A stretch of 64,000 nucleotides of DNA from Stomoxys calcitrans (Eukaryota > Arthropoda > Insecta > Diptera > Muscidae), in NCBI RefSeq assembly GCF_963082655.1, contig NC_081552.1, positions 198,942,781-199,006,780 of the forward strand. Direction: 5' to 3'. Under the pieces are notes generated by a model that was not told the DNA's origin, ran no database searches, and saw nothing but the letters and a program-made list of their open reading frames with translations. Shown in pieces: positions 1 to 11,697 of the stretch. A program made the translations under genes and the position numbers. The stretch's first letter is position 1; every line of letters starts with the position of its first letter.

Positions 1-48
1 CTACGTTCGGCTAGTGGAACAAATATTCTGTCATAGCCAATTGAAGAA
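1..48 (+). pseudogene. 3' terminus of an RTE-like LINE
   Basis: The first ~48 bases match, with a few substitutions, the end of the RTE-like LINE relic at 32002-32045: the same last codons, the stop in 'gtcatagcc' and the same short 3' tail, followed here by GAAGAAGAAG. Only the last few codons lie in the window; the body would be to the left. The identification rests on within-window similarity. Confidence 0.65.
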
Positions 49-52
49 GAAG

Positions 53-1245
53 AATGGGGAGACCGGTGTATATGGCAGCTATATCCGGTTATGGACGGGC
101 AATACTTATCACAGAAGTTGAAAGTCATAATGAAACACCTCATGAAAATTTCAGCCAAATCGAATAAGAATTGCGCCCTCTAGAAGTTCAAGAAGACAAG
201 AGGCAAGATCGGTTTGTATGACGGCTATATCAGGTTATAGGTAGATTAGGACCATACTTGGCACAGTTGTTGGCAGCCATACCAAAACCACATATACAAA
301 ATTTCAACCAAATTGGATAAGAATTGCGCCTTCTGGAAGCTTAAGAAGTCAATCAGAAGATCGGTTTATATAGCTGCTATATCAGGTTATGAACTTACAA
401 TATTTAGACCATACTTAGCACAGTTGTTGAAAGTCATACCAAAACGATATTTTTAACCAAATCGGATAAGAATTGCACCTTCTAGAGGCTCAAGAAGGCT
501 TATCAGGAGATCGCTGTATATGGGAGCAATAACAGATTATGGACTGATTTAGACCATACTTGGCAGAGTTGTTAAAGGTCATAATAAAAGACATCAGGAA
601 AGATTTCAGCCAAATCGAAAAAAATTGCGCCTTCTTGAAGCTCAAGAAGTCAAAATCCAAGATCGGTTTATATGATCTGCTGGTTCCGATCATCGGCCAA
701 CAGCCAGTCTGCAATTCGGATAATCTCCATTCGGCATTTGCACTGCTCTCACACTTTGAATCGTAGAGCATGGGCAGACCAAATATATAGTGGGAGCATT
801 ACTACAATTGGGTGGCTGTGCAGCAGGTGACATTAACCTATACCCCCTTCCTATGGTGGAGTGCATATAAATGTGAATCCCGAAAACGTGAATGTGATTG
901 AATCTTAATATTCGGAAGTCAAAGTGAAGTCCAAAATTGCGCCGTCTTGAAGCTCAAGAAGTCAAAATCCAAGATCGGTTTATATGATCTGCTGTTTCCG
1001 ATCATCGGCCAACAGCCAGTCTGCAATTCGGATAATCTCCATTCGGCATTTGCACTGCTCTCACACTTTGAATCGTAGAGCATGGGCAGACCAAATATAT
1101 AGTGGGAGCATTACTACAATTGGGTGGCTGTGCAGCAGGTGACATTAACCTATACCCCCTTCCTATGGTGGAGTGCATATAAATGTGAATCCCGAAAACG
1201 TGAATGTGAATCTTCATATTCGGAAGTCAAAGTGAAGTCCGAAAT
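53..1245 (+). repeat. Family B Helitron-like repeat, degraded, with a 312 bp tandem duplication
   Basis: Several degenerate ~153 bp family B units run from about 53 to 660 (recurring 'cggtttatat..gctatatcaggttat' and 'agaattgcgcc'). The stretch at 624-935 is then repeated almost exactly at 936-1243, offset 312, including the tail-like box 'tataccccc ttcctatggtgga'. The short ORFs here follow the repeat period and are not genes. Confidence 0.6.
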
Positions 1246-1249
1246 TTTA

Positions 1250-1984
1250 TAAAAACAACTAAAAGCGTGCTAAGTTCGGCCGGGCCGAATCTTGGAACCC
1301 ACCACCATGGATTCTGCTAAAAATTTATACAAAATAAATTTTGTTGAAGGGCATAAAGCTTCCACGAACTGAACAATGATGATCGAGAGACCGGTTTTAT
1401 GGTGCCTATATCAGGTTATAGACCGATCTGGACCATACTTGGCATAGTTGTTGGAAGTCATAACAGAACACCACTTCAGTCAAATCGGACAAAAATTACG
1501 GCTTTTAAGGGCTCAAGAAGTCAAATCGGGAGAACGGTTTATATGGAAGCTATATCAGGTTATACATCGATTTAGACCGCACTTAGCATGGATGTTTCAA
1601 AACATAACAGACCACTACATAAAAAGTTTCAGCCGAATCGGCCGAAAATTGCGGCTTGTAAAGCCTCAAGAAGTCAAATCAGGAGATCTGGTTATATGGG
1701 AGCTATATTTAAATCTGAACCGATATGGCGCATTTGCAATCCCCAATGACCCACATCGTTATTAAGTACATGTGGAAAATTTTAAGCGGTTAGCTCTACA
1801 CGTTCGACAGCTATCGTGATTTCAACAGACGGACGGAAGGACCGACATGGCTAGATCGATTTAGAATTTCAAGACGATCAAGAATATGTATATACTTTAT
1901 AGGGTCTTAGGTCAATATTTCGAGGTGTTACAAACGGGTTGACTATATTAGTATACCCCCATCCTATGGTGGTGGGTATAAAAT
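1250..1984 (+). repeat. Family B Helitron-like element, both ends present
   Basis: The head at 1252 carries the GCGTGCTAAGTTCGG motif and the GGCCGGGCC palindrome. Three central units with the 'caagaagtcaaatc' signature follow, then a GACGGACGG microsatellite near 1831 and the closing 'tatacccccatcctatggtggtgggtataaa' box near 1952-1982, written here with gaps in mind as two halves of an inverted repeat. No protein is encoded. Confidence 0.6.
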
Positions 1985-2004
1985 GTAACCTCGGAAAAAA
2001 AATT

Positions 2005-3175
2005 TTAAGTAAGAAATTCCGTTCTACTTAGAATATCCTTAATTATTTTCCGTTTCACTCCCCTAAGTTGGTTTATGTCTGGTATTGTGTACACACCTAA
2101 GTACCGGTGTCTGTTAGCTGCCAAAGCCGGGCAATAACATAGGAAATGCTCCACCGTCTCATTTACTTCCCCACATGCCCTACACATTCTATGACTTGCT
2201 GCACCAATGTTGCATAAGTGTGCTCGTAGTCCTATGTGTCCCGTTATGACACCAAAAGCTATACTGACCTTTCTCTTACTTCCTTTCATTAATAGCCTCG
2301 TTTTCTTACGATCCGGATCACACCAAAGTATTTTCGCCGTCCTACCGACTATCCCGCTATTCCGCAGTGTCACATGCGCATTCGTCGCCCACGCCCTTAG
2401 ATCGGACTGCGTCGACCAGAAACGCTTCGGCTTATCCAAGTGTATCCACCGCAGTTCTCTTGCTTTCACTGCCACATCGTCTGCCCTTTCATTCCCCCTT
2501 ACTTTGTTATGGCCCGGAACCCAAACTATGCGGATTGTGCCATCCTCAGAGAAGACGTTAATCTCCTTCTTACACTGTAAAACTGTTCGTGAGCTTACCC
2601 TCCCGGTTGTTGTTGCCCTTATGGCAATTTTTCTGTCCGTAAAGATGTTCACAATCGACGTCCTTGCGTTAGCAGCACACCGCCCCACGAATTCCGTAAT
2701 CGCCCGGATCTCCGCCTGCAGGACCGTATGGTCAGGAAGTCTTAAATAGATCTCAGTCCCTGGTTTCTCAATGGAGACCCCCAGGCCCACTCTGTCCCCT
2801 AGCTTTGATCCATCCATGTAACATGGTCTTTCAGATGCCAATACTAGGATTCCGTTAGTCGAAGACTGTGCCGCTGGCAGCAGCACCTCACACTCGATCG
2901 AAGTCTCGTCTCAGGCATGCGATCAGAAACCTCTTCCCTTCCTTCCAGGTTTCCTATCGTCGCCTCGATTATACCGCGATGGTATGAGCTACTCCCATCC
3001 TCAATCCATTCTCCCATTGCCTTAAGTCTCATAGCCGCAGCGGCTGCCTCACATTTAATCTGTATGTCAATGGGTCGGATATAGTCTTCAGTGCCCTAGT
3101 GGGCATGGTCCTGATCGCTCTGATAACAGTTACCAATAGTATGCTTAGCATGTCTGGCGACGACTACAATGTCCC
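2005..3175 (-). pseudogene. LINE relic: RT C-terminus plus RNase H and CCHC-like tail
   Basis: The open part (2886 to 2005, 293 codons) reads as a non-LTR retrotransposon RNase H domain. It has YMDGSK with the first aspartate at residue 25, LQAEI with the glutamate, an IFTD aspartate, and WVPGHNKVRGNERAD with the histidine and last aspartate. A C-terminal zinc-type motif (CRACG..ETVEHFLCYCPA) follows, as in RNase H-bearing LINE clades (I, LOA, R1 group). Upstream coding continues to about 3175 in other frames (RTMPTRALKTI, then IQIKCEAAAAAMRLKAMG), so there are at least two frameshifts near 2890 and 3065. The 5' part (endonuclease and RT core) is absent. It is probably the C-terminal half of the same family as the relic at 24785-26490. 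The long ORF on the opposite strand is its shadow. Confidence 0.75.
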
Positions 3176-3372
3176 TTTTAACAATCCCTTTTGTCGGTGT
3201 AGAATGTATTTCGCTAAGTCAGAATGTGGCCAGTATACAAGTAACACGAAAGAAAAAAAACAAGGCAGCAGCAGCCGATAGGTTACCAAGTGAACCATTT
3301 ATGACCGAAAAGGCACCCTCTGGCATGAAGAAGTCTTACTTAAAGATTGGAATTCCTTCCTGTAGATATTTA
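3176..3372. other. Unassigned stretch
   Basis: Between the LINE relic and the SINE. I see no repeat family, domain or structured element here; it may be further decayed LINE. Confidence 0.3.
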
Positions 3373-3680
3373 AGATGCCACCGTGGCGCAGAGGTTAGCA
3401 TGTCCACCTATGAAGCCGACCGCCATGGTTCAAATCCCGGCGTGAACATCAGAAAAAATATTTTCAGTGTTGGTTACAAAGCTTCTGTCCAAAGAAGAGT
3501 CACAAAGCTTCTGTCCAAAAAGGGGTCGTACAGCGGCACGCCGTTCGGACTCGGGTATGAAATGAGGACCCTTAGATTGAGCTTAAACCTGAATCGAACC
3601 GCACTCATTGATATGTGAGTAGTTTGCCACTGTTCCTTAATGCGAGGTTAATGGGTAAATTTGCCAAAATTTTTGAGATA
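3373..3680 (+). mobile_element. tRNA-derived SINE, near full length
   Basis: The tRNA-like head has a Pol III A box (GTGGCGCAGAGG) and a B box (GGTTCAAATCC), followed by the family body. A local duplication of 'acaaagcttctgtccaaa' at ~3477 and ~3502 lengthens this copy. The 3' end ('ccttaatgcgaggttaatgg' region) is diverged. No protein is encoded; LINE enzymes would mobilise it in trans. Confidence 0.75.
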
Positions 3681-3914
3681 TCCTGTCATGTTAAAACTTT
3701 TCTATGGCCCATTCGTAATCCACAGCGACTTATAAATTAGATAGACGCATGTAAGTAAAATTTCAAGCGGAAGGCTAAATCATTCTAGCGCTATAACAAT
3801 TTCTGCAGATGGACGGACGGACAGAGCGTAGCAATATTGTATAATCCTTCGATTATCCGGTTTTGTATGCACCATATACAAAACCGGTTATAATTTAGAC
3901 TCATTGTTTATATG
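3681..3914. repeat. Decayed repeat tail with a short perfect hairpin
   Basis: The sequence carries 'aatttcaagcgg' and a GATGGACGGACGGACAG microsatellite like the tails of family B. At 3857-3868 and 3876-3887 there is a perfect 12 bp inverted repeat (CCGGTTTTGTAT arms) with a 7 base loop. Confidence 0.4.
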
Positions 3915-3963
3915 CAAATTGCAAATTTTGCCCATGAACATTCCACTAAGGAACAGGGGCATT
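3915..3963 (-). mobile_element. SINE 3'-end fragment
   Basis: 'gcaaattttgcccatgaac' and 'aaggaacaggggc' match the 3' end of the tRNA-derived SINE in reverse orientation. The head is missing. Confidence 0.6.
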
Positions 3964-4940
3964 GTTTATTTACTCTCCTCTTACTTCCAGAAGTTTTATC
4001 CACAAAATTGCCACACATTTAAGAAAAATCTCTGTGTCACTAAAACTCAACTTTAAGATTTTCCCAACTATGCTTAAGGCACAATACCAAGCATTGCTAA
4101 CAAAGATAAAGGTAAAGTCCTGGGCATTACATGCAACACAAGCATTACTTCTTTCAAGGTTGACAACACGAAGCAGAGCAAATTTATCAACAAGGGGGTG
4201 TTGATAAACCCACCTCAAACAACCAGGCGCGAAATCTATGACAACAATTTGTTATTCATTCACATTTGCGTGGCATTCTTCCTCTTCGCCAAGAGAATCC
4301 AAATCCCAGCAAAATGTTGGTGATTTTGTTGATGACTCCCTTCAAAGAGCGTACGGCAGAAGCGGCAGCATAAGAAATGTGCTGTGAAAATTTGACATTT
4401 ATCATTGTGAAGGGTCGCTGCTTGGCGAAGAGCAAACTTCAAAGTTTGTAAACACCTTTCTCAAAAAAAAAAAAAACAAAAACAATTCTCTTCTTCAGCA
4501 TCAAGCAAAACAATTTAAATTCAACGGTGAGCGACAAAATTAACTTTCATGTGACACGGTTAGAAATGGGTTCGACCTTCATTCAAATCAAAGGCATTGC
4601 CATGGGAGCATAGCCAAATAAATGTCTTTCGTTCAAAGTGTGTAACACCTCAATAAATCTAAGAGTTGTTCAGAAGCCTTTATTTGCAAACAGGGGATAT
4701 TCACTAAACTGCCATTGAGGGCTTTACATAATTCCTGCTATAGAGTAGTGGAGGGTGTAGTTCTATATGTAGCACGCAAATGAATGTTACTTTCAAATAA
4801 ATGACGATTCCGGGGAAAAATGAATGGATTGGGAAAGGGTGTGTGGGTTGGTTACAGTTAGGAAAACTACTTAAATGAAAATCCTGAACAACATTGAAGT
4901 TTGCTATGAATATTAGTTTGCGATGTAAATAATTCTAGAA
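3964..4940. other. Unassigned, AT-rich intergenic DNA
   Basis: About 1 kb with no recognised TE, domain or tandem structure apart from a poly-A run at ~4459-4485. The short ORFs lack coding character. Confidence 0.4.
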
Positions 4941-5066
4941 GAACATTATTTTAGTTAGAGCTATATGTAAAACTGAACCGATTTGGCCAACATTAAGTAT
5001 CTGTGCAAAATTTCAAGTGGCTAGCTTTACGTGTTCGACCGCTATCGTGATTTCGACAGATGGACG
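4941..5066 (+). repeat. Family B tail fragment
   Basis: Contains 'gcaaaatttcaagtggctagctttac' and the start of the GACGG microsatellite, then passes directly into a SINE body at 5067. Confidence 0.5.
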
Positions 5067-5280
5067 GGCGGCGGTGGTTTTCCCCTCTTAATGCTGGCAA
5101 CATTTGTGAGGTACTATGCCATGTAAAACTTCTCTCCAAAGAGGTGTGGCACTGCGGCGCGCCGTTCAGACTCGTCTATAAAAAGGAGGCCCCTTATCAT
5201 TGAGCTTAAACTTGAATCGGACTGCCCTCATTGATATGTGAGAAGTTTACTCCTGTTCCTTAGTGGAATGTTTACCCCAA
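5067..5280 (+). mobile_element. tRNA-derived SINE, 5'-truncated
   Basis: Begins at 'ggcggtggttttcccctc' inside the SINE body and continues to its 3' end ('ctgttccttagtggaatg'). The Pol III promoter is missing. 5' truncation fits LINE-style reverse transcription. Confidence 0.75.
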
Positions 5281-6240
5281 AAGTACTACCCAAACATAAA
5301 AGTGAACCGATTGGGACAATATGGAACTCAAATGACAGGTATTCGGGAGTAGAGTACGAATTTCATATTAAAAGTAAGTAACTGGGGGGACGCCCCAACC
5401 CCAAAACACCCTAAAATAGGTTTTTCGGACGATCATGACAATATGAGACTCAAATGAAAGGTATTCGGGAGTAGGTTGCTAATATGGTCAGGAAGGAGAA
5501 ATAGGCTTTATAATTTGTTGATTACCCAAAAACACCACCCCAAATCAATAGTGGACCGATCGGAACAATATGGGTATCAAGTGAAAGGTACTGGAAAATA
5601 GAATACGAATATGGTATCAAAATTTGGGTCTTAGTACCCATCGGGACGCCCCAACTCCAAAATTCCCCCTAAACAGATATATTGGATGTTAATAACAATA
5701 TGGGCCTTAAATAAAAGTTTTTCGGGAGTAGATTACGCATCTGGTATACAAAATCAGATCGAAGTATAGGGGGTCACCATACCGCCCAAAAACGCCATAG
5801 ATGGGCATATGACCCATCATGACTATATGGGGCTCTCTTTTTTTGTTTCTTCCGTATAATCAAAAACGGATGAACCAATTTTCACAGATTGTGTCAGTTT
5901 GTCTTGAAGGAAACATAGGCTGTATAATTTTTAGATATCGAATGGGAGCGCTCTCTCCCCCTTGCCTCAAAAAAGCCATCAAAAACCAAAAATGCACCGA
6001 TGGGCACAATATGTGTGTCAAATGAAAAATATGGAAACAGAAAACAAATATCGTATTAAAATTTGGGTCCAAGTACCCAGCTGGTGCCCTCAACCCAAAA
6101 ATTCCTCTAAACAGATAGATTCGACGTTCATGTCCATATGGGAATCAAATGAAAACTATTGGACAGTAGATTACAAATATGGCATAAAAAATTAGGTCCT
6201 AGTAATGGCAGGTCGCCCCACCCCTAAGTACCCCCAACTG
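5281..6240. repeat. Degenerate tandem array, ~125 bp period
   Basis: At least seven diverged units, each with 'acaatatggg.ctcaaatgaaaggtattcgggagtagattac'-like text interrupted by substitutions and followed by 'gcccc..ccaaaa.ccccc'. Unit markers fall near 5312, 5437, 5562, 5692, 5822, 6008 and 6133. ORFs here run in step with the repeat and are not genes. Confidence 0.55.
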
Positions 6241-6680
6241 GGCATATTAGCCGACCATGTCTTTTTGAGAGTAGATTACGAATAGGTATTTGTGCAAAAT
6301 TTCATGCGCCTAGCTTTACTCCTTCGAAAGTTAGCGTGCTTTCGACAGACATGGCTAGATCGACTTGAAATATCATGACAATCACGAATATATTGGGTTG
6401 CCCAAAAAGTAATTGCGGATTTTTTAAAGGAAAGTAAATGCATTTTTAGTAAAACTTAGAATGAACTTTAATCAAATATACTTTTTTTACACTTTTTTTC
6501 TAAAGCAAGCTAAAAGTAACAGCTGATAACTGACAGAAGAAAGAATGCAATTAGAGAGTCACAAATTTGTCAACGCCGACTATATGAAAAATCCGCAATT
6601 ACATTATGGGGTCTAAGACGAATATTTCGGGGAGTTACAAACAGAATGACGAAATTAGCATACCCCCATTCTATGGTGGA
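6241..6680 (+). repeat. Family B tail interrupted by a MITE
   Basis: Tail text (TTCGACAGACATGGCTAG at ~6350, then 'gatcacgaata' text) is broken by a MITE at 6393-6605 and resumes with 'tggggtctaagacgaatatttcg' and the box 'tacccccattctatggtgg'. Confidence 0.6.
6393..6605 (+). mobile_element. mariner-type MITE, copy a
   Basis: The 5' inverted repeat is TTGGGTTGCCCAAAAAGT after a TA. The body is shared with five other copies in the window. The 3' repeat is damaged: 'aatccgcaattac' then divergence. The termini resemble mariner ends carrying AGTAATTGCGG. No transposase is encoded. Confidence 0.8.
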
Positions 6681-7062
6681 GGTTGAAACAAATTCCCAAA
6701 AAGGAATATTTACTTTTGATAGTTTTGACATTCTAAGTCGAATAAGTCCATGTCCGTCCGTCTGTTAGTTCGTCCGTCCGTCAGTCTGTCGAAACCGCGC
6801 TGTCTTTCGAAGGAGTGAACCTAGGTGCTTCAAATTTTGAATAAATACTATTTATGAGTGCAGGTCGGTTGAGATTGTTAATGTCCCAAATCGGTCCATG
6901 TTTTGTTATGGCTGCCATATAAACCGATGTCGGACCTTGAGTTCTTGAGCCGCTACAGGACGCAATTATAATGCGATTGAGCAGAAATTGTGCACGATGT
7001 AGTTTAGTTCCATCAACAACTCTGTCAAGTATGGCCTGATTCGGTTCATAACCTGATATGCA
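6681..7062 (-). repeat. Family B element, reverse orientation, partial
   Basis: A GTCCGTCCGTCTG microsatellite near 6751-6790 is followed by family B units in reverse complement ('gctgccatataaaccgat', 'cataacctgatat'). It ends where a SINE begins. Confidence 0.6.
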
Positions 7063-7378
7063 AATTGCAAATTTTGCCCATGAACATTCCACTGAGAAAC
7101 AGGGAAAACTTCTCACACATCAATGAGTGCAGTCCGATTGAAGTTTAAGCTCAATGATAAGGGGCCTACCTTTTATAGAAGGGTCCGAAGGGCGTGCCGC
7201 AGTGCAACACCTCTTTGGAGAGAAGTTTGACATGGCATAGTACATCAAAAAAGTTGCCAGCATTAGGAGGGGAAAACCACCGCTGAAAATTTTTTCTGAT
7301 GGTCTCGCCAGGATTCGAACCCATGCGTTCAGCGTCTTAGGCGGACATGCTAACCTCTGCGCTACGGTGGCCCACCGA
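7063..7378 (-). mobile_element. tRNA-derived SINE, full length
   Basis: In reverse orientation the head has GGTTCGAATCC (B box) and a GTAGCGCAGAGG A box. The body and 3' end are complete. It lies between family B sequence in opposite orientations, so the insertion site is rearranged and no target duplication is visible. Confidence 0.8.
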
Positions 7379-7775
7379 AGTCGCATCGCCGATAGAAGCT
7401 ATATCAGGTTATAGACTAATTGGGACCGTATTTGGTACAGTTTCTGAAAGTCGTAACAGAACACCGCATGCACAATTTCATCCAAATCGGACACACATTG
7501 CGGCATGTAGGGACTTACGAAGTCAAATTGCGAGATCGGTTTATATGTGAGCTATGTCAGGTTAAAGACCGATTCGGACCGTACTTGGCACAACTGTTGG
7601 AAGTCTTAACTGAACACCGCATGCAAAATTTCAGCCAAATCGGACAAAAAAAGCGGCTTGTAAGTGTTTAAGAAGTCAAATCGGGAGATCGGTTTATATG
7701 GGAGCTATATCAGGTTATACACAGTTGTTGAAAATCATAACAGAACACTACACGCAAAATTTCATCATGTGTTGT
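7379..7775 (+). repeat. Family B central units
   Basis: Two to three ~150 bp units with 'gatcggtttatatg.gagctat.tcaggtta' and 'acagaacaccgcatgcaaaatttc'. The head and tail are missing. Confidence 0.6.
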
Positions 7776-8217
7776 TTCAACTGCAATTACAAAAGGCATT
7801 AAAATATTATTGTGGACTCTTGTACTCGCGTGGACTTGCATATAACCGTAGTCTTTCCTTGAGCGCAAGGGTTTTGGACATTGTTTGCAAGCAAGCTTAA
7901 AGATAGTCTTTTGGGCCAATATTATGTGGTTCTTTACGATTACTTTCTGATGATAGCAGTTGCCGCAGAAATCACGATGTCCCAGCAGTATATTGGAACT
8001 TGTGTCTGGTAAAGTCTGACTTGCCTCTGAGTTCCTTCAGGCAGACGACCCACTTATAATTTTACCTAGGACGCTTACTTGGCAGTTCGTCGGTCAACTT
8101 GTCTACATTCCTTTGAACAATTTTTCTATTCTTGTTTTATTTTCCTTTTTTTTTTGCTCTAAAGTAACTGAAATTAGCGATAGCATTCATAGTTATCGAT
8201 ATCTTTTCAAAAAACAT
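7776..8217. other. Unassigned stretch
   Basis: No family, domain or repeat recognised; a poly-T run at ~8146-8154. Confidence 0.35.
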
Positions 8218-8313
8218 TGGTGACATTTGTGAGATACTATGCCATGGAAAAAGAGGTGTCGCACTGCGGCACGCCGTTCTGACTCGGATTTTAAAAGGAG
8301 ATCCCTCATTGTT
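8218..8313 (+). mobile_element. SINE internal fragment
   Basis: 'gacatttgtgagatactatgcc' to 'aaaaggagatccctcattg' matches the middle of the SINE with a deletion of about 15 bases. Confidence 0.6.
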
Positions 8314-9110
8314 ATACCCTCCACCATAGGATGGGGGTATACTAATTTCGTCATTCAGTTTGTAGGTTCTCGAAATATTCGTCTGAGACCCCATAGAGTA
8401 TATTTATTCTTAATCGTCATGACATTTTAAGTCGACCTAGCCATGTCCGTCCGTCTGTCTGTCGAAAGCACGCTAACTTTCAAAGTAGTAAAGCTATCCG
8501 CTTGACATTTTCCACAACTACTTCTTTTTTGTGTAGGTCAGTTGGGATTGTGAATGGGTCATATCGGTCCATGTTTTGATATAGCTGTCATATAAACCGA
8601 TGTGGGGTCTTGACTTCTTGAGCCTCTAGAGTGCGCAATTCCTATCCGATTTGGCTGAAATTGTGCATGAGCTGTTTTGTTATGATTTCCAACAACGGTC
8701 ATAACCTGATAAAGCTGCCATATAAACCGATCTTGAATCTGGACTTCTTTACCCGATAAAGGGCGCAATTCCAATCCGATTTGGATGAAATTGTGCATGA
8801 GGTGTTTTGTTTTAATTTCCAACAACTGTGATAAATATGGTTCAAATCGGTTTATAACCTGATATAGCTGCCATATAAACCGATCTAGGATCTTGACTCC
8901 TTGAGCCTCAAGAGGGCCTAATTATTATCCGATTTGGCTGAAATTTTGCATGAGGTGTTTTGTTATAACTTCCAACAATTGTGAAAAATATGGTTCAAAT
9001 CGGTCTATAACCAGATATAGCTGCCATATAAACCGATCTAGGATCTTGACTCCTTTACCCGATAGAGGGCGAAATTCCTATCCGATTTGGCTGAAATTTT
9101 GGTGTTTATT
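8314..9110 (-). repeat. Family B element, reverse orientation
   Basis: Opens with the TATACCCTCCACCATAGG box at ~8316, then GTCCGTCCGTCTGTCTG near 8446, then three ~150 bp units ('gatatagctgccatataaaccgatc', 'tccgatttggctgaaatt'). The GGCC-palindrome end is missing. Confidence 0.65.
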
Positions 9111-9825
9111 TTTTTGACGCGCCGCCCTTGAACCCTAGTTTCTCAAAAAAAAAAAGTTTTTAAAGAAAGAGTTCTAATTACACTCGCCGTTCTATTTTCT
9201 TATGAAATCTTTATATAAGTTTTAAATGTAAATTCTTAGAGTCCGTTGGTCAAGAATTGGGTTTTCGTTCATAGCATTCCAATATAATTTAACATCTTGT
9301 TTTGTAAACACAAATACCATCAACATTTTAGTTGCCAATTGTTCAGTCAAGTTTAGTTTTTTTTTTTTTTTAACTAACAGCAATTGAAGCCGTTGAGTGT
9401 TGCCTTTCCACTTGAAATCACAAATAAAGTTTTATTCTTTAATTGAAAAAGTTTTTCCGAATGTCTGCAAAATGTTGCAGTCGTGGATGCTAATTTGATT
9501 TGTAAACAAAGCACAGGGCTTCACAACGCCAAGTAGCTGCATAATGTGAAAGCAGGCATATAATGCGGAAATGGCAAAGGAAATAAAAATGCATTCTACA
9601 TGCTAGGAAGGTTCTAAGCTAGCTCCTAATATGGTTCAGTCATGCAAAGAGTTAATGAAACCACAGGTTTTACGCCAAGCATGGCATGGTGGAGCTGCTC
9701 AGCATAGGGTTTTCAGAAATATAACTAAAGTTTTAGCTCAGCCTCAAGAGAGTGGCCCAAAGTGAGACATCTTACGAAAGGGTTACAAAATATTTCCCAA
9801 TTAGTTACAGGGAAACGAACACCGT
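9111..9825. other. Unassigned AT-rich DNA
   Basis: No recognisable TE or coding signal. Short A and T runs at ~9147 and ~9358. Confidence 0.4.
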
Positions 9826-10151
9826 GTATACCCTACATTATAGGACGGGGGTATACTTAGTTCATCAGTTTGTTTGTAACATTAACGATTAAGTCGATGA
9901 CTATAGCTGTGTTGAAAGCGCGGTAACTTTCTAAGGTGTACAGCCGAGAGCTTGAATTTTAACGGAAATTTTCAAATTTTTGCGCAATTCATATACGATT
10001 TGGCTGAAATTTAGTATAGTCCAAAGTGGTCCAACCTAATGTAGCTGCCATATAAACTGATCTTCAGATTTGAATTCGTGAGCCCATAGAAGGCGCAAGG
10101 TTTTGCTGTGATTTCCAACAGCCATGCCAAGTATGTTCCAAAATGTTCTAT
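9826..10151 (-). repeat. Family B fragment
   Basis: Diverged box 'gtataccctacattatagg', shortened microsatellite region, then partial units ('gtagctgccatataaactgatc'). Ends at a SINE fragment. Confidence 0.5.
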
Positions 10152-10236
10152 AACTTCTCACATATCAATGAGTGCCGTCCGATTCAAGTTACAGCTCAAT
10201 GATAATGAACCTCCTTTTAATAGCCGACTCCGAATA
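10152..10236 (-). mobile_element. SINE 3'-half fragment
   Basis: 'cttctcacatatcaatgagtgc' through 'cttttaatagccgactccga' matches the SINE in reverse orientation. Confidence 0.6.
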
Positions 10237-10256
10237 GTATATATATTCTTGATCGT

Positions 10257-11690
10257 TCACCCAGATCGCTTCAAAAAGCCCAACAACTTGCGAATGTTCA
10301 CATCCGCTAAATCAGACAGGTTATCAAAGAAATGAGGACCTAATGAGCGGAACTCCTTCTGACTGCTAGTGCTAGTCGTTGCTGGCAACCTTCAGTCTGT
10401 CAGCATGTTTTACGATTAGACCGTGACCTGTCATGACGAACACAATGACTGAGACGTCTGTTCTAGCCAGTGACAGCAAAGCGGTAGAGCTATTCAAGTC
10501 TAGATGAGGTCATATAGTTTTGGAATGCTCACAACCCCCTCTTTGTGACCATCTATCATTCGTTGGCCTTTCGGGACTTGTTCTAAAAACTTAGCTTACA
10601 TGTCGCTAGAGGCTCGTCCGCTTTACAATTCCCTGGGATATCTCTGTGGCCCGACACCCAGAACAGATGAATTTTGAACTGTTCAGCCATCTCGTTAAGA
10701 GCCCTGAGACAATGGAGGCGGTTTTGTGCCCAGAAATACTTTCTCCAGGGATTTAATGGATGCCTGGCTGTCTGTCAGTTTATGCCAATCGTCGTAATGA
10801 CAGTATATCTTAATCATGCCACCACTTCCTTGATTGCAAGGACCTCCGCTTGATACAAACTGCAGTGGTCGGATAACCTTTTCGATATGACCAGTTCTAG
10901 AGTTTTAGAGTACACCTCAAAGCCCACCTGGTCGTCCAGTTTGGAACCATCCGATTAGAAGTCTATCTAACTTCTGTTACCAGCGATATCGTAGTTCGAA
11001 TCGATTCTATCATGAATAGAGGTACAGTACTTTCTACCAAAAAGCGGCGCAGGTAGGGTGTAATCTACACTGCCTGGAACATAGAATATTGTATCAGGAA
11101 TAACACAGTGTACGTATCCGTTACATGACCGAAAAGAAAGCTCTCTTAGCCTCACGGCAGTGGTAGCAGCAATTTGTCTAGCCAAAATGTCCAGGGTGTC
11201 GTCCTCAGTGCGGCTGTGATGCACAAACAAGCCATCACCTTGGATCCGGTTGAGTATTGAACAGTAGGTGGACTTTTGAAGTGCCGTCCATCAGACCACA
11301 ACACCATATAGAATGATAGGTCTGATAATTGCAGTTTATACCCAAGGCATGACGCACGGACTAAGCCCCCAACTTTTGCCAATGGCTCTCTTGCAGGTAT
11401 AGGCAACTTGTATGTCCTGCTGACAAAACTACTTCTGTCTTGCACGGATTTATACCTAGACCATTTTCGGTAGCCCACTTCGCTGTTGCACGTAAAGCTT
11501 CCTGACGTATATCTCTAAGAGTGCTGGGAAACTATTCATTTAGACTACTCTTTGCAAGAATACAGGCTCTGTGTCTCCCATTCCCCGTACCCTTGAGTAG
11601 TTTAAATCCCGGAATTCTTAGGCCACGAACCATTCCTACACACACCCATGGTACGTGTAGGAGTACCCCTGCCATTAGGAAGCCCATTTA
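10257..11690 (-). pseudogene. RNase H-bearing LINE relic, internally deleted
   Basis: Read on the minus strand, the 3' end at ~10257 encodes the NIRKLLGFLKRSG-like C-terminus seen in the relics at 34681 and 45593. Upstream come RT thumb and RNase H pieces (CLCITAALRTTP, ARQIAATTAVRLREL, YDIAGNRS) in several frames. A short endonuclease stretch (GMVRGLRIPGFK-like) lies at 11690-11540. The rest of the endonuclease and most of the RT palm are missing, so the two ends were joined by an internal deletion near 11515. Frameshifts and stops throughout make it non-functional. Confidence 0.7.
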
Positions 11691-11697
11691 TTGATCA

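Noticed and set aside
2207..2749. 180-codon ORF on the plus strand
   Set aside because: It is the antisense shadow of the LINE RNase H relic; no domain of its own.
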